Shown: piece after piece, positions 1 to 11,678 of the stretch | How the letters are laid out: every line of letters begins with the position of its first letter | How positions within the stretch are numbered: position 1 is the stretch's first letter | From: Magnolia sinica | Taxonomy: Eukaryota > Streptophyta > Magnoliopsida > Magnoliales > Magnoliaceae | Reading direction: 5' to 3' | DNA length: 64,000 nt | Assembly (NCBI RefSeq): GCF_029962835.1 | Contig: NC_080590.1 | Span: 63,176,001-63,240,000, forward strand | The notes under the pieces: generated by a model | What the model saw: only the letters and a program-made list of their open reading frames with translations | Database searches by the model: none | Told to the model about the DNA's origin: nothing | Program-made: the position numbers and the translations under genes

Positions 1-580
1 AAAGCATCAAGAATCACGAACATGACAGGGACTCGCCGATACAGACTCTTTTGCTGCTCGAGAAAATGCTCTTATTCTGAATGCTTTGAATCTTTTCCAG
101 CAGATCCTAACCGTTGGATCGAGGAAAGAAAATGCAGAGCCCAGAGATCTGCAGAGATGACATCGTCGTCTCCCCTTACTTCCAGCACGTCCAGTGAGAT
201 TGGTAGACCAAGCTCGCCCAGCAGTTCGCACCTCTCCCTCATTCTCTTTCTTCTTCTTCTTCTCTCTCTCTTTTCTCCTACTATTTGGGAGCTCCAGAGG
301 GTTCGAACGGACCCAGACTCGAACTGCGGAAGAGTGGTGTGGCGTGACAGCAACGAGGAAGAAGATCGTGATCAGTAATGGTGGATTCGGATGTGGAGCT
401 TCTTCCTCCAATCTGGACCTTAGGGACGGTCCGTTTGGACCCTTGAAAGCCTGTAAACAAGCTTCATTAAAGTTTAGTGGAGGATAGACCAGTGGGTTCG
501 AATGGAAGGAGAGAACCGCCGGTCCCTCACTCTCATCCTCTTTCCTTTTTTAAGAAAAGAACTAGCTAGGACGGCCAAGA
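1..580. other. Unassigned sequence at window start
   Basis: I recognise no gene here. Both strands hold open frames of about 90 to 134 codons, but their products are low-complexity (runs of Lys/Glu or Ser/Leu produced by a CTT/CTC-rich tract near 240-275) and match no family I know. The pyrimidine-rich tract could belong to an untranslated leader or to an LTR. The segment may be the distal part of the LTR-like sequence that ends at 2087, or host DNA next to it; the window edge prevents a decision. Confidence 0.3.
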
Positions 581-2087
581 TATGCTCAAATGGAGGGCTG
601 GGATTGAGAGTTCCCCTCTCACATGGATCATGCTAGTTGGCCTGCCAAATCAGTTTCCGTTTTTGGAAAACTTTGTGTTTCCAGGACCTGTTTGCATCGA
701 GAATTGTGCACACGCATGGTTGCGTGAATGCAGATGGAAAGTATGGTCTTGTTTAGGTCCATGATGCGAACAATATGGACGGTTCAGATCATCCATGTGG
801 GTGATCATAGTGGGCCACGGACGTCCCAAAAGGACGCCCGTCCGTCGGTTGGCAAAAACAGAGGGAGAGAGGAAAACTCACCCTTCTTTGGCTAGGCACG
901 GGTCAGCTCGTGCTGACCGGCCAGAGGCGTCTGGTGCACAGCGGGTGTGCACCGGTTGTGTACATGCGGCCCGTCAAGTGGGGTCCATCATGATGTTTGT
1001 GATAAATCCACACCGTCCATCCTATTTTTTGGTCCCTGCCACGGCCTTTTACCAAAGGTGGGGCAGATCCAATGTCCAGGTGGGCCATACTCTTGCACTA
1101 CAGCCTATAAATGTCGATTGCTATTGCTCTAACGGTCAGATTGCCACGCTATCAAGAACCAACGGTCTAAAAGGGTCCTACTTCATTAATAGGAGTCCAT
1201 TGATGGTCAAAGTAATGACTAGAAATGTCCAGGTGGTATTTTCTATTGTTAATGTTCTTATTATACTAATCGTTTTATTTATATATAATTGTTTTACCCG
1301 AACTGAATGGTCTGGTCCTTAACCGATTTCATTTCGTGGGCTTATGGCTAGATTAATCCTAAATTTGAATTATTAAATGTCCAAAAGGTTCGAGCAGTTA
1401 AGTGAAGGTCCATGACAGTCTAATGGTACGATAGCTTAGTCTAGTTAAATAGTAGGGTCTTCATGAATCTGCAGTTGGATCTACCCTGATTTTTAATATT
1501 GACGGACAAGAGGCTCTTTGGCGTGTTCAGGTCCAACTATTTTAGACACTCCTAGTAATATTATTTGTACTATTATCATTATATGTGTATACTTGGATGC
1601 TCATTCATTTGTCCATTTATTCATAGGATTTGCCTTTGATTGTGGCTGTCAGCGTTGAGCCTATTTATCCAATCTCTAGGCACCTCTATTACTGGAGCAG
1701 TTCATGGTTGGATTTTATGATTCAATGGTCGACTTAGGAGGACTGATCGTTAAATTGATCAGTAGGATGTTGTGAGTCTAATGGACGGTGGATTCATTAA
1801 TTCGAGTCTCGAAACTCGTGATGCATGGTTTAATTGGTCTATTAAGGCAATTAAGATCCTAGGGACAGTGGGTTTCTGAAGATCAATGCAAGTTTCGTGA
1901 TGAGAGGGTTTTTGTCCTTGAGACTCAATGGTCAAATGACCTGATATATGAATCAAGGTCATACCAGACGGTTGAGATGGAGAGGTTGAGAATCACTGTA
2001 TGACTAAGTTACTGTGTTCCCACACACATGTCAGTTAAATCAAATTTTTACGGTAACACCCGAGCACTGAAAGTACGGGGCGTTACA
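581..2087. repeat. LTR-like remnant ending at 2087
   Basis: The segment ends with GTACGGGGCGTTACA at 2073-2087, very like the GTACGG...GGGGCTTACA ends of the Tekay-like LTRs at 39043 and 46387. Athila-A coding sequence begins abruptly right after it. Phrases such as GTGGGGTCCATCATGATG and ACACCGTCCATCC near 980-1020 resemble those long LTRs in style. I see no matching TGTCAC start, so the LTR would begin left of the window. The 175-codon frame at 795-1322 matches no family known to me and is probably chance. The call rests mainly on the terminus and the abrupt junction. Confidence 0.4.
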
Positions 2088-2674
2088 CTAGAGGTGCTAA
2101 AACAAGTGAACGTCAACATCCCTCTATTGGATGCGGTTAAACAAATACCTTCATATGCCAAATTTCTGAAAGACTTATGTACGACCAAAAGACGACAAAA
2201 TATTCAAAAGAAAATCTTTTTAACTGAAAAAGTGAGTGTCATCATGAAACAAGTGTGCAACAGAAATACAAAGATCCCAATAGCCCAACCGTCGCTTGTG
2301 TAATTGGGAACTACCAGATTGAGCATGCACTTCTTGACTTAAGAGCAAACATAAATCTTATTCCTTACTCCGTTTACGAATAACTAGGTTTGGGTGAATT
2401 AAAACCCACCCGAACCACATTACAACTTGTCGATTGCTCAGTTCGTATACCGAAAGGGATAATCAAGGATGTGTTGGCCCAAGTTGACAAATTCTATTAC
2501 CCGGTAGATTTTATCATCCTAGATATTCAACCCATCGTGGACATGAGTACTCAAATTTCCGTCATTCTTGGTCGCCCATTCCTTGCCACTTCAAACGTAA
2601 TCATTAATTGCAGGAATGGAGTCATGAGTATGTCTTTCGGGAATATGACATTTGGACTTGAATATCTTTTTTAA
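2088..2674 (+). pseudogene. Athila-A gag/protease region (broken)
   Basis: The start reads like the gag-protease linker of Athila-like elements (VNIPLLDAVKQIPSYAKFLK, from about 2111). The aspartic protease follows near 2300-2660. The active-site triad, normally D-L/S-G, reads DLRANIN at about 2337, so the flap-side glycine is Arg here. The later conserved phrase VILGRPFLATSNVIINC is intact near 2560. A TAA after PYSVYE at about 2382 interrupts the frame where related copies have Gln. The gag portion upstream is gone. Family assignment is firm; activity is not expected. Confidence 0.8.
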
Positions 2675-4616
2675 CACAGGCAGACAGTTAGAGGATAAAG
2701 ATGATTCCCACAATATTAACCTGATTGATTCTTTCATGGAAGATAGAGCACTTCTGACCTTATCCTCTGACCCTCTAGAGACATGTCTGGCCCACTCCCA
2801 TGATTTTGATGATGATATGATTAGGGAGATGGGGACTATGCTGGATACCATGCCGGTACTTGAAGTTAACTGGTGGAGGCCACAATTTAAAGAATTGCCC
2901 CAAACTAATGTAGTGCCTCTACCGTCTAACTTCAATGCAACGAAGCTTGACCTAAAACCTTTACCCTCTAATTTGAAATATGTCTATTTAGGTCAAGATG
3001 AGATATACTTGATGGTAATTTCTTCCCACCTTGAGCAAGAACAGGAGAGTATGCTCATCTCTACTCTCATTGAGCATAAAGGAGCCCTTGGATGGTCGAT
3101 TGCAGACCTCAAGGGAATTGACCCTTTGATTTGTACTCACCGCATTCATCTTAAGGATAATGGGAATACCTCACGACAACCACAATGTAGACTAAATCCA
3201 AACATGAAGGAAGTGGTTAAGGCCGAGGTTCTTAAGCTATTGGATGTAGGTATCATATACCCAATATCCAATAGTCAATGGGTAAGTCCAATTCAGGTGG
3301 TTCCCAAGAAGTCTAGAATCACCATCATAGCCAATGCCAATAATGAACTCGTGCCAACTAGGATCACTACTGGTTGGAGAATGTGCATTGACTATAAGAA
3401 GTTGAATACCGTCATGAAGAAGAACCACTTTCCTTTGCCCTTTATCGATCAATTTTTGGAAAGGCTAGCTGGTCACTCTTACTATTGCTTCCTCGATGGT
3501 TTTTCGGGTTATAATCAGATCGAGATAGCCCTTGAAGATCAGGAAAAGACCACATTTACATGTCCTTACAGTACTTTTGCTTATGTAAGGATGTCATTTG
3601 GGCTATGTAATGCCCCCACCACTTTTCATTGATGCATGTTGAGTATTTTTTTCTAACATGGTGGTGTAATATTTAGAAGTCTTCATGGACGACTTCTCGG
3701 TCTTTGGTCCATCCTTCAGCGAATGTTTGGACATTTTTAAAAATGTGCTGAAGCAATGTGAGGAAAAGAACTTGATAAAGAATTGGGAAAAGTGTCACTT
3801 TATGGTTCGTAAGGGAATTGTCCTTGGACACATCATCTCGTCCAAGGGAATTGAGGTAGATAAGGATAAAATTAATCTTATCTCGAACCTATCTTCACCT
3901 AAGAACATACGAGACGTACGATCCTTCCTAGGACATGCCGAATTTTACAGAAGATTCATAAAGGACTTTAGTCACCTCTCTCATCCTCTATGTAATCTAC
4001 TTCAAAATGATGCACCATACGAGTAGAGTGAGCACGCCAAGACGCTTTTACTAAGCTCAAGGGCATGTTAACTACTGCACCTATCATATAGCCACCTGAC
4101 TGGAGCATTCCTTTTGAACTTATGTGCGACGCGTCTAACTATTCTCTTGGGGTGGTTTTAGGCCAGAGAAAAGAAAAGAAGCCCTACATTATTCATTACG
4201 CAAGTAGAACTCTAAATCCTACCTAAGTGAATTACTCTACTACAGAAAAGGAACTCTTAGCCGTAGTGTTCACTTTGGATAAATTTAGGTCCTACTTGAT
4301 CGGATCCAAGATCGTCATTTACGCAGATCATGCGGCGCTCAAATATCTTCTTTCTAAGAATGATGATAAGCCCCACCTAATAAGATGGATCCTCCTACTA
4401 CAAGAATTTGATTTGAAAATAAAAGATAAAAATGGAGTAGAGAAAGTACTGGCTGACCATCTTTCCCGCCTTGATCGCTCTGATTCCCTTGAGACGACAC
4501 TTATAAATGACATGTTCCCTGACAAGCAATTATTCAAAGTCTCCCATTCACTTTGGTTTGTTAATATTGCTAATTATCTTATCACAGGTTTCACACCAAC
4601 ACATTGGACTGCGTAA
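2652..4616 (+). pseudogene. Athila-A reverse transcriptase and RNase H (broken)
   Basis: The first 326 codons run open to 3632: a spacer, then the RT fingers and palm, with VKAEVLKLLDVGIIYPIS, WVSPIQVVPKKS, and FLDGFSGYNQI holding the first catalytic Asp. After a TGA at 3631 and a one-base frameshift near 3650, the catalytic box FMDDFSVFG follows at about 3684 with both aspartates intact. The thumb and connection reach 4026. RNase H begins around LMCDASNYSLGVVL (about 4120) and runs through YADHAALKYLL to about 4480. Further stops lie near 4024, 4088 and 4223, mostly where Gln or Trp is expected. The enzyme would have copied element RNA into cDNA in the cytoplasmic particle. Confidence 0.9.
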
Positions 4617-4887
4617 GATAAGAAAAAATTCTTCGTCGAGGTTCATAAGTTCTTCTGGGATGATCCATATTTGTTTAAATATTGTCCAGACCAAATCTTA
4701 AGGGAATGTGTGGCAGACAATAAACAAAAAAGTGTCATCTCCTTCTGCCATTCTCAGGCCTGTGGTGGTCACTTTTCTGCTAAAAAGGCCAAGATTTTGC
4801 AGTGCGGCTTTTACTGGGCCACTATGTTCAAGGACACTCATGAGTTTTGCAAAGCTTGTGAGCGTTGTCAAAAATTGGAAGCATTGT
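4617..4887 (+). pseudogene. Athila-A integrase N-terminal zinc-binding domain (cut at 4887)
   Basis: The RNase H-integrase linker (FFWDDPYLFKYCPDQILREC) is followed by an HHCC zinc-binding module with the histidines in CHSQACGGHF and the cysteines in CKACERCQK near 4845-4875. The frame stops a few residues later only because the Copia LTR starts at 4888. The expected continuation is found at 19948, after the target-site copy. This directly dates the Copia insertion after Athila-A. Confidence 0.85.
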
Positions 4888-5322
4888 TGAAAAGGCCGAG
4901 CTAAACGTCCAAGAGGGGGGGGGGGGGTGAATAGGACTATGACAAATTTAAAAAATAAATACGGAATATAAAGATAGATAGCACAATAAAAAAGGAAAGA
5001 AGCACAAGTAAATAACATCCTCAAATGCACTTGTCTTGAGAGGTTGATACAAACTTAGTTATAAGGACAATCTAACACCAAGAACCAAAGGCTTATGGTA
5101 GGACAACCTTATTAAAATGTTTATAAGTATCAAAAACCCAAACCAATAAAGAGACAAAGAAAATAAACTAAGTTATTATGAAATTGACCACAAGTGTATA
5201 AAATAAATTACACCATTCACCACAAATGCTTAAAGTAAATTACAACATTCACACACATAAGTAAATCCAGACATCCACCACAACTCCAGAAATTATAGTG
5301 GTTCATTTGTGTGTACACTAAC
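4888..5322 (-). repeat. SIRE-1 3' LTR, left part
   Basis: This aligns base by base with 18102-18530 of the other LTR. Shared landmarks are GTGAATAGGACTATG, CAAAGGCTTATGGTAGG and the end GTTTGTGTNTACA. The LTR is then interrupted by the solo LTR at 5323. A run of about 13 G at 4916-4928 is an expansion compared with GGAGGCGAAGGG in the other copy. Poly-C of variable length occurs at the same LTR position in the other Copia LTRs of the window. Confidence 0.9.
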
Positions 5323-8300
5323 TATAAGACCTTAACCCAAGTGTGCATACCATTTTTTCAGGTCACGCTGTCCTACCGGTCAAATCCTGGTGGCTTGCAA
5401 CCTTCGGGTAGTGTTTACGGTCGTCCTTGAGTTTGGTCACATTAACCCGACTCGGATTGACCCGTAACCTATGCCATCTTGTCCGTATCGGCGCCGCAGT
5501 TCCAATGTCGTGTCCCGTGCATGAATCTGACGTGTACATCATGAGTTATGAGCAACATTTAATTTGGGCCATTGATGTGTGATTGATGGACCCTACCATG
5601 GCCTTGCACGTTTTTCCATATAGTGATGATGTCCTTCCTAGGCTTAAATTTTCTAGAAAGCCTATAACCTGGCAACATTGTTTACATCACCATAGGTCAA
5701 TGATGACTTTTCTTTTATTTAGGAGAGAGAGTGATGATTGCTTTTCTACAACTCCTAAAATCCTCTCTCTTCCTCTCATTTCTCTCTTACTTTCTCCTCT
5801 CTCCTCTCCCTAGCAACTCCCCAACGACCCAGCTCCCCTCCATTTCCAGCCTCTTCTCTCTCTAACACCTCCTAATCTACCCTTCATCAACTCATCTCAA
5901 CCTTAGATTCATGATCCTTGAAGCTTCTAGATCATGATGGTGTAACTTTCAAGCTTGATCTATAGGTGGGTGTTCTTGTATGTCTAAATTTCAGATTTCC
6001 TTTCATCTCTTCTAGTTCTTTGTTCTTCTTCCATTGATGGAGCTTGTGGGAACCATCAAGTGATGATGGTGGCCCCAAGACTCCATGGATTTGGCTTGTA
6101 ACCTATCCTACATTGCATGCATGTGCATGCAAGGGACCATTCTCCATGAATCCCTTCATGCTCTTTCCTTCCTTAGATCAGGGATATTTTGGTCATCTAG
6201 ACCCTTGATCCTTGGTGGAGATTGGATCTCCATAATAGATTCCAAGTAGATAGCCTTGATCATGTTGATCTTATACATATTGACTTAATGAAATGTGTAT
6301 GCATGTGTCATGAAGGGAAGGGCCTCAATGAGGCGGAGACCCTTCTCTTATGGTTGTTTTCTTTCTTCTTTCTTGATTATTGTTTCTGATCATGAGTGTG
6401 TGGCCCACCTTGTGGACCAACAAAGTCCAAGCTGTCCATGGAGGGAGGATGCCCAAGGCAATCCATCCCTTGGACATGTGGCCTTAAATTCCACCTAAAT
6501 GGGGCACATGTAAAGGGGTTTTAGATGATGGGATGGTTTGGATATTTGTGGGGCCCACTTGGGTGGACCATACCATGATTTTCTGGGATTAAATCCCCTT
6601 TTAAATAATGTTTTAAGATATATGTTGCTGTCCAGAACTGTCTAAACAGATTTTTGGGCCATCTTGAGGCCTGATTTTTGGGCATTTGGTGGGGAGATTG
6701 GTACCATATAATATATGATTCTTGAAGGTGTATATCCCATCTATAAGCATGCCAAATTTCAGCCCGAACTAACCCCATTTGAGCCTCCAAAAGGGTGGGC
6801 CAATATGGTGGACTAACAGAAATTTCTGTTGTGTAGTCTAACAACATTGTCCCATAAAACCTTAATTTAAAAATATTTTCTCTGATGGTGGGCCACCTTT
6901 CTGGGTCCCACCTTGTTGTGTACATTATGAGGGACCTTGGCCCTCATTTTAGAAATTTTAGAGGCCATGAACCCCACCCTATTGGAGTGCCTAAAATCAG
7001 GACAGCAACATGTATGTTGCAGAATTTTGTTTTTACCTTGCTGTCTTCTTTGTAATTGTGAAACTTATTGGGCCCAACCCATTGGGGCTTTTGTGCATGC
7101 TTGTGGGGCCCATTTTGTAATGTTCTAGAGGCCCTTGGGGCCATTTTTTATGGGGCTAACTAGCTGGACCAGCCGTCCATGATGGACGTCCAGCTGGTGG
7201 ACGTCCACCATGGGCTAGCCGTCCTTGGCCAGGCCCACCATGATGTATGTTTTTCATCCACGCCGTCCTCCCCTTTGGGTGTGGGCCACGTGGGGGTTGG
7301 GTCCACCCTGGGTGGACGTCCCATGTGGGACCCAACTTGGACGTGTGGAGCCCACCTTGATGTAATGCATGGCCAGGCCGTCCATGGCCTTGGGCCGTCC
7401 CTCCCTTGGGATGCCCATGCTTGGGGCTGCTACTGGGCCTGCATTCCAATAGCAGGCCCACTTGGTTTTGGTTGACAAATCCCCTCCTCCATCTGGTGGG
7501 GCCCCCTATAAGAAGTGCTAACTCTTTTGGAAATAAATTCTCACTCATTTTGACAAGTTTCTTAGCCTTTGTAGGCTTAGGAAATTAGGTGGAGTGAAAG
7601 TCCAGCCATGGCCATTTAAATATACATTGTATGGCTGAATTTTTATTGGAATTGGGGGCCCACCACATTGAGGGGTTTTGGGTACTTGTTGCTCACCTAT
7701 TCTTTAGAATATTTTGGGCTCAATTGGTGCATGTTTTGGGCCACCATTTATGACCATTTGTGGGACCCAAACTCATACCAGATTTTGGCACATTCTAGTG
7801 GGCCCAGATTAGGCTGGAATGTCCCACCTAGGCCAACCATGTGTTGGGCTGACCTTTCACCATTTGCTGGACTTATGGGTTGAGGAAAAAGGTGAATTTG
7901 GGCCCTTGAATACCCATTTAAATTACTAATTATTGAGCTGATGTAGTGGGGCCCACTTCACCCAACTTAAATGTGTTTTTGGGCCATGTAATTATGTACA
8001 TGGGCTACCCATTAAGTCCATCTAAATGCTTGGATTTTTATGGCCATTGGAACTTGGGCTTTGGGCTTTGATTCCCATCCTTTGGCCCATGTTGTTATGG
8101 ATGGATTGGACCCATAATTCTTAATGTTTTCTATGGGACTTATGTACATGGATTGGATGTGGGCCTTGGGCCTTGTAGCTTATGGTTTGTGGTTGGATGC
8201 CTTGGGGCAATGGTGGTTGAATGTCCTCATTTGAACCCCTCTAGGCCCATTATATCTAAGTGTGGTTGAATACCCACCTTAGTCTCTTGCTAGGCCCATC

Positions 8301-9763
8301 TCTATATTATTTAGGCCCGTAGCTTGTATACTTAGTCTCGTGGGCTACCCCAGGTAAATAGGCCCCCACTAGAAGTTATATATTCCTTATGGGAATTGGT
8401 TAAGTACCTAAACCCTTCATGGTTAGGTAGAGAGTTCATCTTCACCTCATTGGCACCTCTATTGATCTTCATAGCCCACTCCCATACACATCATATACAT
8501 CCTTAGTTGAAGTATAATTGGCCATGATTACGCCATTGTGTAGGACATGTTGGTATCTCCCTGAGGGATAAAGTTTACCCTCTTAAGCATGGTGGATGCT
8601 TGGGATTGATACATGGATGATTGTATGATTCATGTATCTAGTATTGCATAGCATGTAGATATTTACACTTGCTTCATCAAGGTTGTAGCCTCCACAGAGA
8701 TATCGTGGATGGCCATGTGTGGACACCGAAAATGATTCTTGAGCATTTGGGGTGCATAGGATATCCTTGGGTGAAAGCCCCTAAACTTCCACGATACCAA
8801 GGGGATACCTTAATGCCGAGGCCGAGTGGAAAACATGAGCGCACGAGTGCCTTTATACTTTAAGGCCGCGTCTCCCACTGCAACGTGGTCAGTCGGGATG
8901 GGGTGTGGCCTTACCCGCCTGAGAGAGAGGGCAATAACTAGGCTGACTTTGACTAGTTCATGAATAGGTCCGCTACCGTCGAGCCTCATTGGTGATTGGC
9001 TGTCCACAGGCGGGTAGTGAGGTCTCCTATGCTCATTTGACTGTGCGGGTCTTGCAGAGCGGCAGTCATCCTATAGTGTACTTGACCCCAGTGAATTCTT
9101 TATGATGGAACTGTACTTAATATATGGATTGGTTATAAGGACTGCATTACTTCGCGTTGCATTTGCATCGGCTATATAAGCCTTCTATTGCTTCACCTTG
9201 GTATAGTGTCTAGTACTCATGTATTGCATTACATGGCCTTGGTACAGTTTACTGCATTCATAGCTTAGCCTTGGTATGACTAGTGGCATTGGTATTATTC
9301 ATGGTTCCCTCTGCATCCTTCTATTTCTTTTGAGCACCATTGTCATACACCTTACACCCACCTCTAAGCTTTCTATAAGCTTATGCACGATTGATGCGTG
9401 CAGGTGATCCTAGGTCGGCGCAGTAGTGGTGAAGCATTTGATTAGAGCGTGTTGAGGACCCTAGTTGCAAACCTTTCCTTCCCTTCTTTCTATATTATGT
9501 ATTTCTTTTTGAGCCTAATACCTGTAAAGTTTAAATTCTTAGTGGATTTTGTAGTGTATTCCTTGTTTATTTTCTGAGATTTACTTGCTATAATCTTGGG
9601 TATGCTCAATTGGATTAGAATTATGATATGGAAATCCTCCTTGTGGGATCCTAGGATCGGAACTTGAGCTAGGAACTGAGAATGGGGTACTACAGAGGCT
9701 GTTGCGGCCGGAACCGGCTATCGGGTTCCTTGTGAATCCGGTCACCGAGTCTGGGGTGTGACA
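5323..9763 (+). mobile_element. Solo LTR of the Tekay-like chromovirus family
   Basis: This 4.4 kb insertion sits in the left SIRE-1 LTR. Its left end TATAAGACCTTAACC is a mutated form of the Tekay-like LTR end (TGTAAGCCCCGT), and its right end is GGGGTGTGACA. Flanks CTAAC (5318-5322) and CCAAC (9764-9768) are a target duplication with one change; the uninterrupted LTR reads TCAAC there. Near 8690-8870 and 9000-9440 it matches the reverse complement of 35280-35990, including the GGTGATCC...GCGCAG and AAGCTTATG stretches. No internal gag-pol and no second LTR are present, so it is a solo LTR left by recombination. Its open frames (for example 7156-7548) are low-complexity and not genes. Confidence 0.85.
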
Positions 9764-11209
9764 CCAACTGTTAGAAAATAGCCACATAACTACTCCACTC
9801 CCAATATCCACACCCATGGGATATTAGCTTTCACTATAAAAAAGGTTTTCCAAGCTTCACCTTAAAACCTTCACAATTGTGTCTTTAGTTGGGCTTACAC
9901 AATTACAAAAACCCCACACCCTGAGATTTTCAGAATTACCTCAGACAAAACAAAAAATGAGATTTTCCTAGCACAACCTCATAAACCATAAAAGATATAC
10001 AAAATATAAATAGTATTTATTTGGAAATTCTCCTTCTGAAGAAGCCCGGTACAACCAATTCGATGTAGACGAAGATGTTCAATGTCCAGTCTCATAAATG
10101 AAAATGTTCTAGTTATAAATGATTTTTAATTAAATCAACCTGGGCTAGCTTGATTTGGTTTTAATCTAAAGAAAGGGTAAAACACAAATCCCTTCTTTAA
10201 TATAAGATTAGAAAAAAGATCACAAAATCAAATTACAAAAGCTAATAAAAAAAATCTAAAATGAGCATAATATAGTTTAATAAATTCACAAACTTATCTC
10301 TCAGAGTGGTGTCTTGATTTAGCTTAGAATGAATGAAAAAACTTTGAAATTCATGGTCTATTTATAGGTGAAAATACTGTTCACTCAACTGGTCTAAGGG
10401 TCGGTTTGACTGGTCGAAGGACCAACCACATTTCAAAATTTCTGGCGTGATAAGATAAAATCGTTACTCAACTGGTTAAGTGGCTTGCTTGACTAGTTGA
10501 ATAGCCTGCTCGACTGGTCGAGCAATGCACTCGACTAGTCGAGTGGGACCAGAAAAGCTTGCTAGACTTTGAGTCGAACACTGCACGACCGGTCACTCGA
10601 CTGGTCAAGCAGTCTCCAGGACTGGTCAAGAGTCTAATAGAAATTTTTAAAAAATTGCAACAAACCTTTGACTGGTTGAGAAAACTCTTAGACTGGTCGA
10701 GACAGTACTTGGACTAGTTAAATAAGGACTAAGACTAGTCGAGAAAATGACGTATAAACTTATGAAATTACCCACATAAAATATGCAATGAATATGGCTC
10801 AACCTATGGTCAATCCAGGGTCATCCATACCTTGTTTGTGAGTTAGAACAATTGAAACATCATTTGCTTCAGAATCTTGATTTCTTGTGATACGTGAAGC
10901 TTAAGTTCGATCTCTTGAACATGAGCTTGAGTTAGGCTTGAGTTCTTGAGTCTTTACCGTACAGTATTTGAACTTCAAACTTAAACTTAAGTTCTTAAGC
11001 CTTAGTTCTTGAATTTGAGCTTGAAACCACGGACAAAAACAATCTTCTCTTCAACTTGAAAATATAGGCAAGTTTGACAAAGATGCAGACAACTTTAAAA
11101 TGCACGAATCTGATCAATTCAACTTAAAGCATGATACAAATTCTAAATGGTTTGACACAACAAAATTTGACAATACTTCGGGTGCTAGATTTACAGTATA
11201 GCATTTACA
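9764..11209 (-). repeat. SIRE-1 3' LTR, right part
   Basis: The LTR resumes after the solo LTR with CCAACTGTTAGAAAA, matching 18531 onward, and ends at CATTTACA (11209). A minus-strand TATA box and the palindrome array that defines U3 are described separately. Much of the segment is rich in TTGAGCTTGAGTTCTTGA-type repeats (10890-11060), also present in the other LTR. No coding capacity is evident. Confidence 0.9.
10359..10745 (-). promoter_or_regulatory. SIRE-1 3' LTR promoter: TATA box with upstream palindrome array
   Basis: TATAAATA reads on the minus strand at 10359-10366. Upstream in that sense, from about 10386 to 10745, lie roughly a dozen copies of a 12-14 bp palindrome. The best are CTCGACTAGTCGAG (10529-10542) and CTCGACTGGTCGAG near 10508; the others are degenerate (GACTGGTTGAG, GACTAGTTGAA). 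The array starts about 20 bp from the TATA box. Position suggests a U3 enhancer; binding by any factor is inference. Confidence 0.65.
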
Positions 11210-11678
11210 ATCTCCCCCATTGTCAAATTTGTGACAAAACCAAATAAAAAATCATGCATAATAAAAAATCATGCACCAGTTATACGCACAATAATGAATC
11301 ATGCACTATATGAACAACAAATGATCAACAATCATCTCCCCCTCATTCCATTACTCCCCCTCATTCCAGGAAAGGTGATTTGCAGAACCTGTAAAAAAAA
11401 AAAAATCCATATACATCCCTACATTCCATATTCCACAATCACACAATCATCTCCACAATTTCTCCCCCTTTTTGTCACAATGTGACAAAGGAAAGACATA
11501 TAAAGATAAGAGATGTAAATGAAATGAGAGAGGAAAGAACATCATCATGACAATTGTAATATCAACTTAAGGCACAATATCATGTCCACATAGTAAGAAG
11601 TAAAAGTATAAGACCAAGAATTATCGAAACACACAAAGAGTAGAAAGAGTTAATACATATCCAAAATAAAATAAAAAG
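11210..11678 (-). promoter_or_regulatory. SIRE-1 3' untranslated region with polypurine tracts and hairpin
   Basis: Read on the minus strand, ORF3 ends and is followed by a 19-base near-perfect palindrome with 9-bp arms and one centre base (11471-11489, TTTGTCACA and its complement). It runs straight into AAAAGGGGGAGA. Further AGGGGGAG-type tracts occur near 11340-11370, and the last one (GGGGGAGAT, 11210-11219) touches the LTR and is the likely plus-strand primer. The rest, including a spurious 84-codon frame at 11231-11485 on the other strand, shows no gene. Confidence 0.7.

Noticed and set aside
7..411. 134-codon minus-strand frame and overlapping plus-strand frames at the window start
   Set aside because: Products are low-complexity and driven by a CTT-rich tract; no domain, no convincing start context, no supporting splice structure.
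795..1322. 175-codon frame, which could be a small host gene
   Set aside because: Composition is LTR-like, the product matches no family I know, and the segment ends in an LTR-type terminus at 2087.
7156..7548. 130-codon Gly/Pro/His-rich frame and opposite-strand partner inside the solo LTR
   Set aside because: Both strands are open because of GGGCCCACC-type repeats; no homology, and the region is LTR.
10386..10745. Regularly spaced palindromes that could suggest a CRISPR array
   Set aside because: Units are 12-16 bp, degenerate, with spacing that varies, in plant LTRs with no cas genes; they are U3 motifs.
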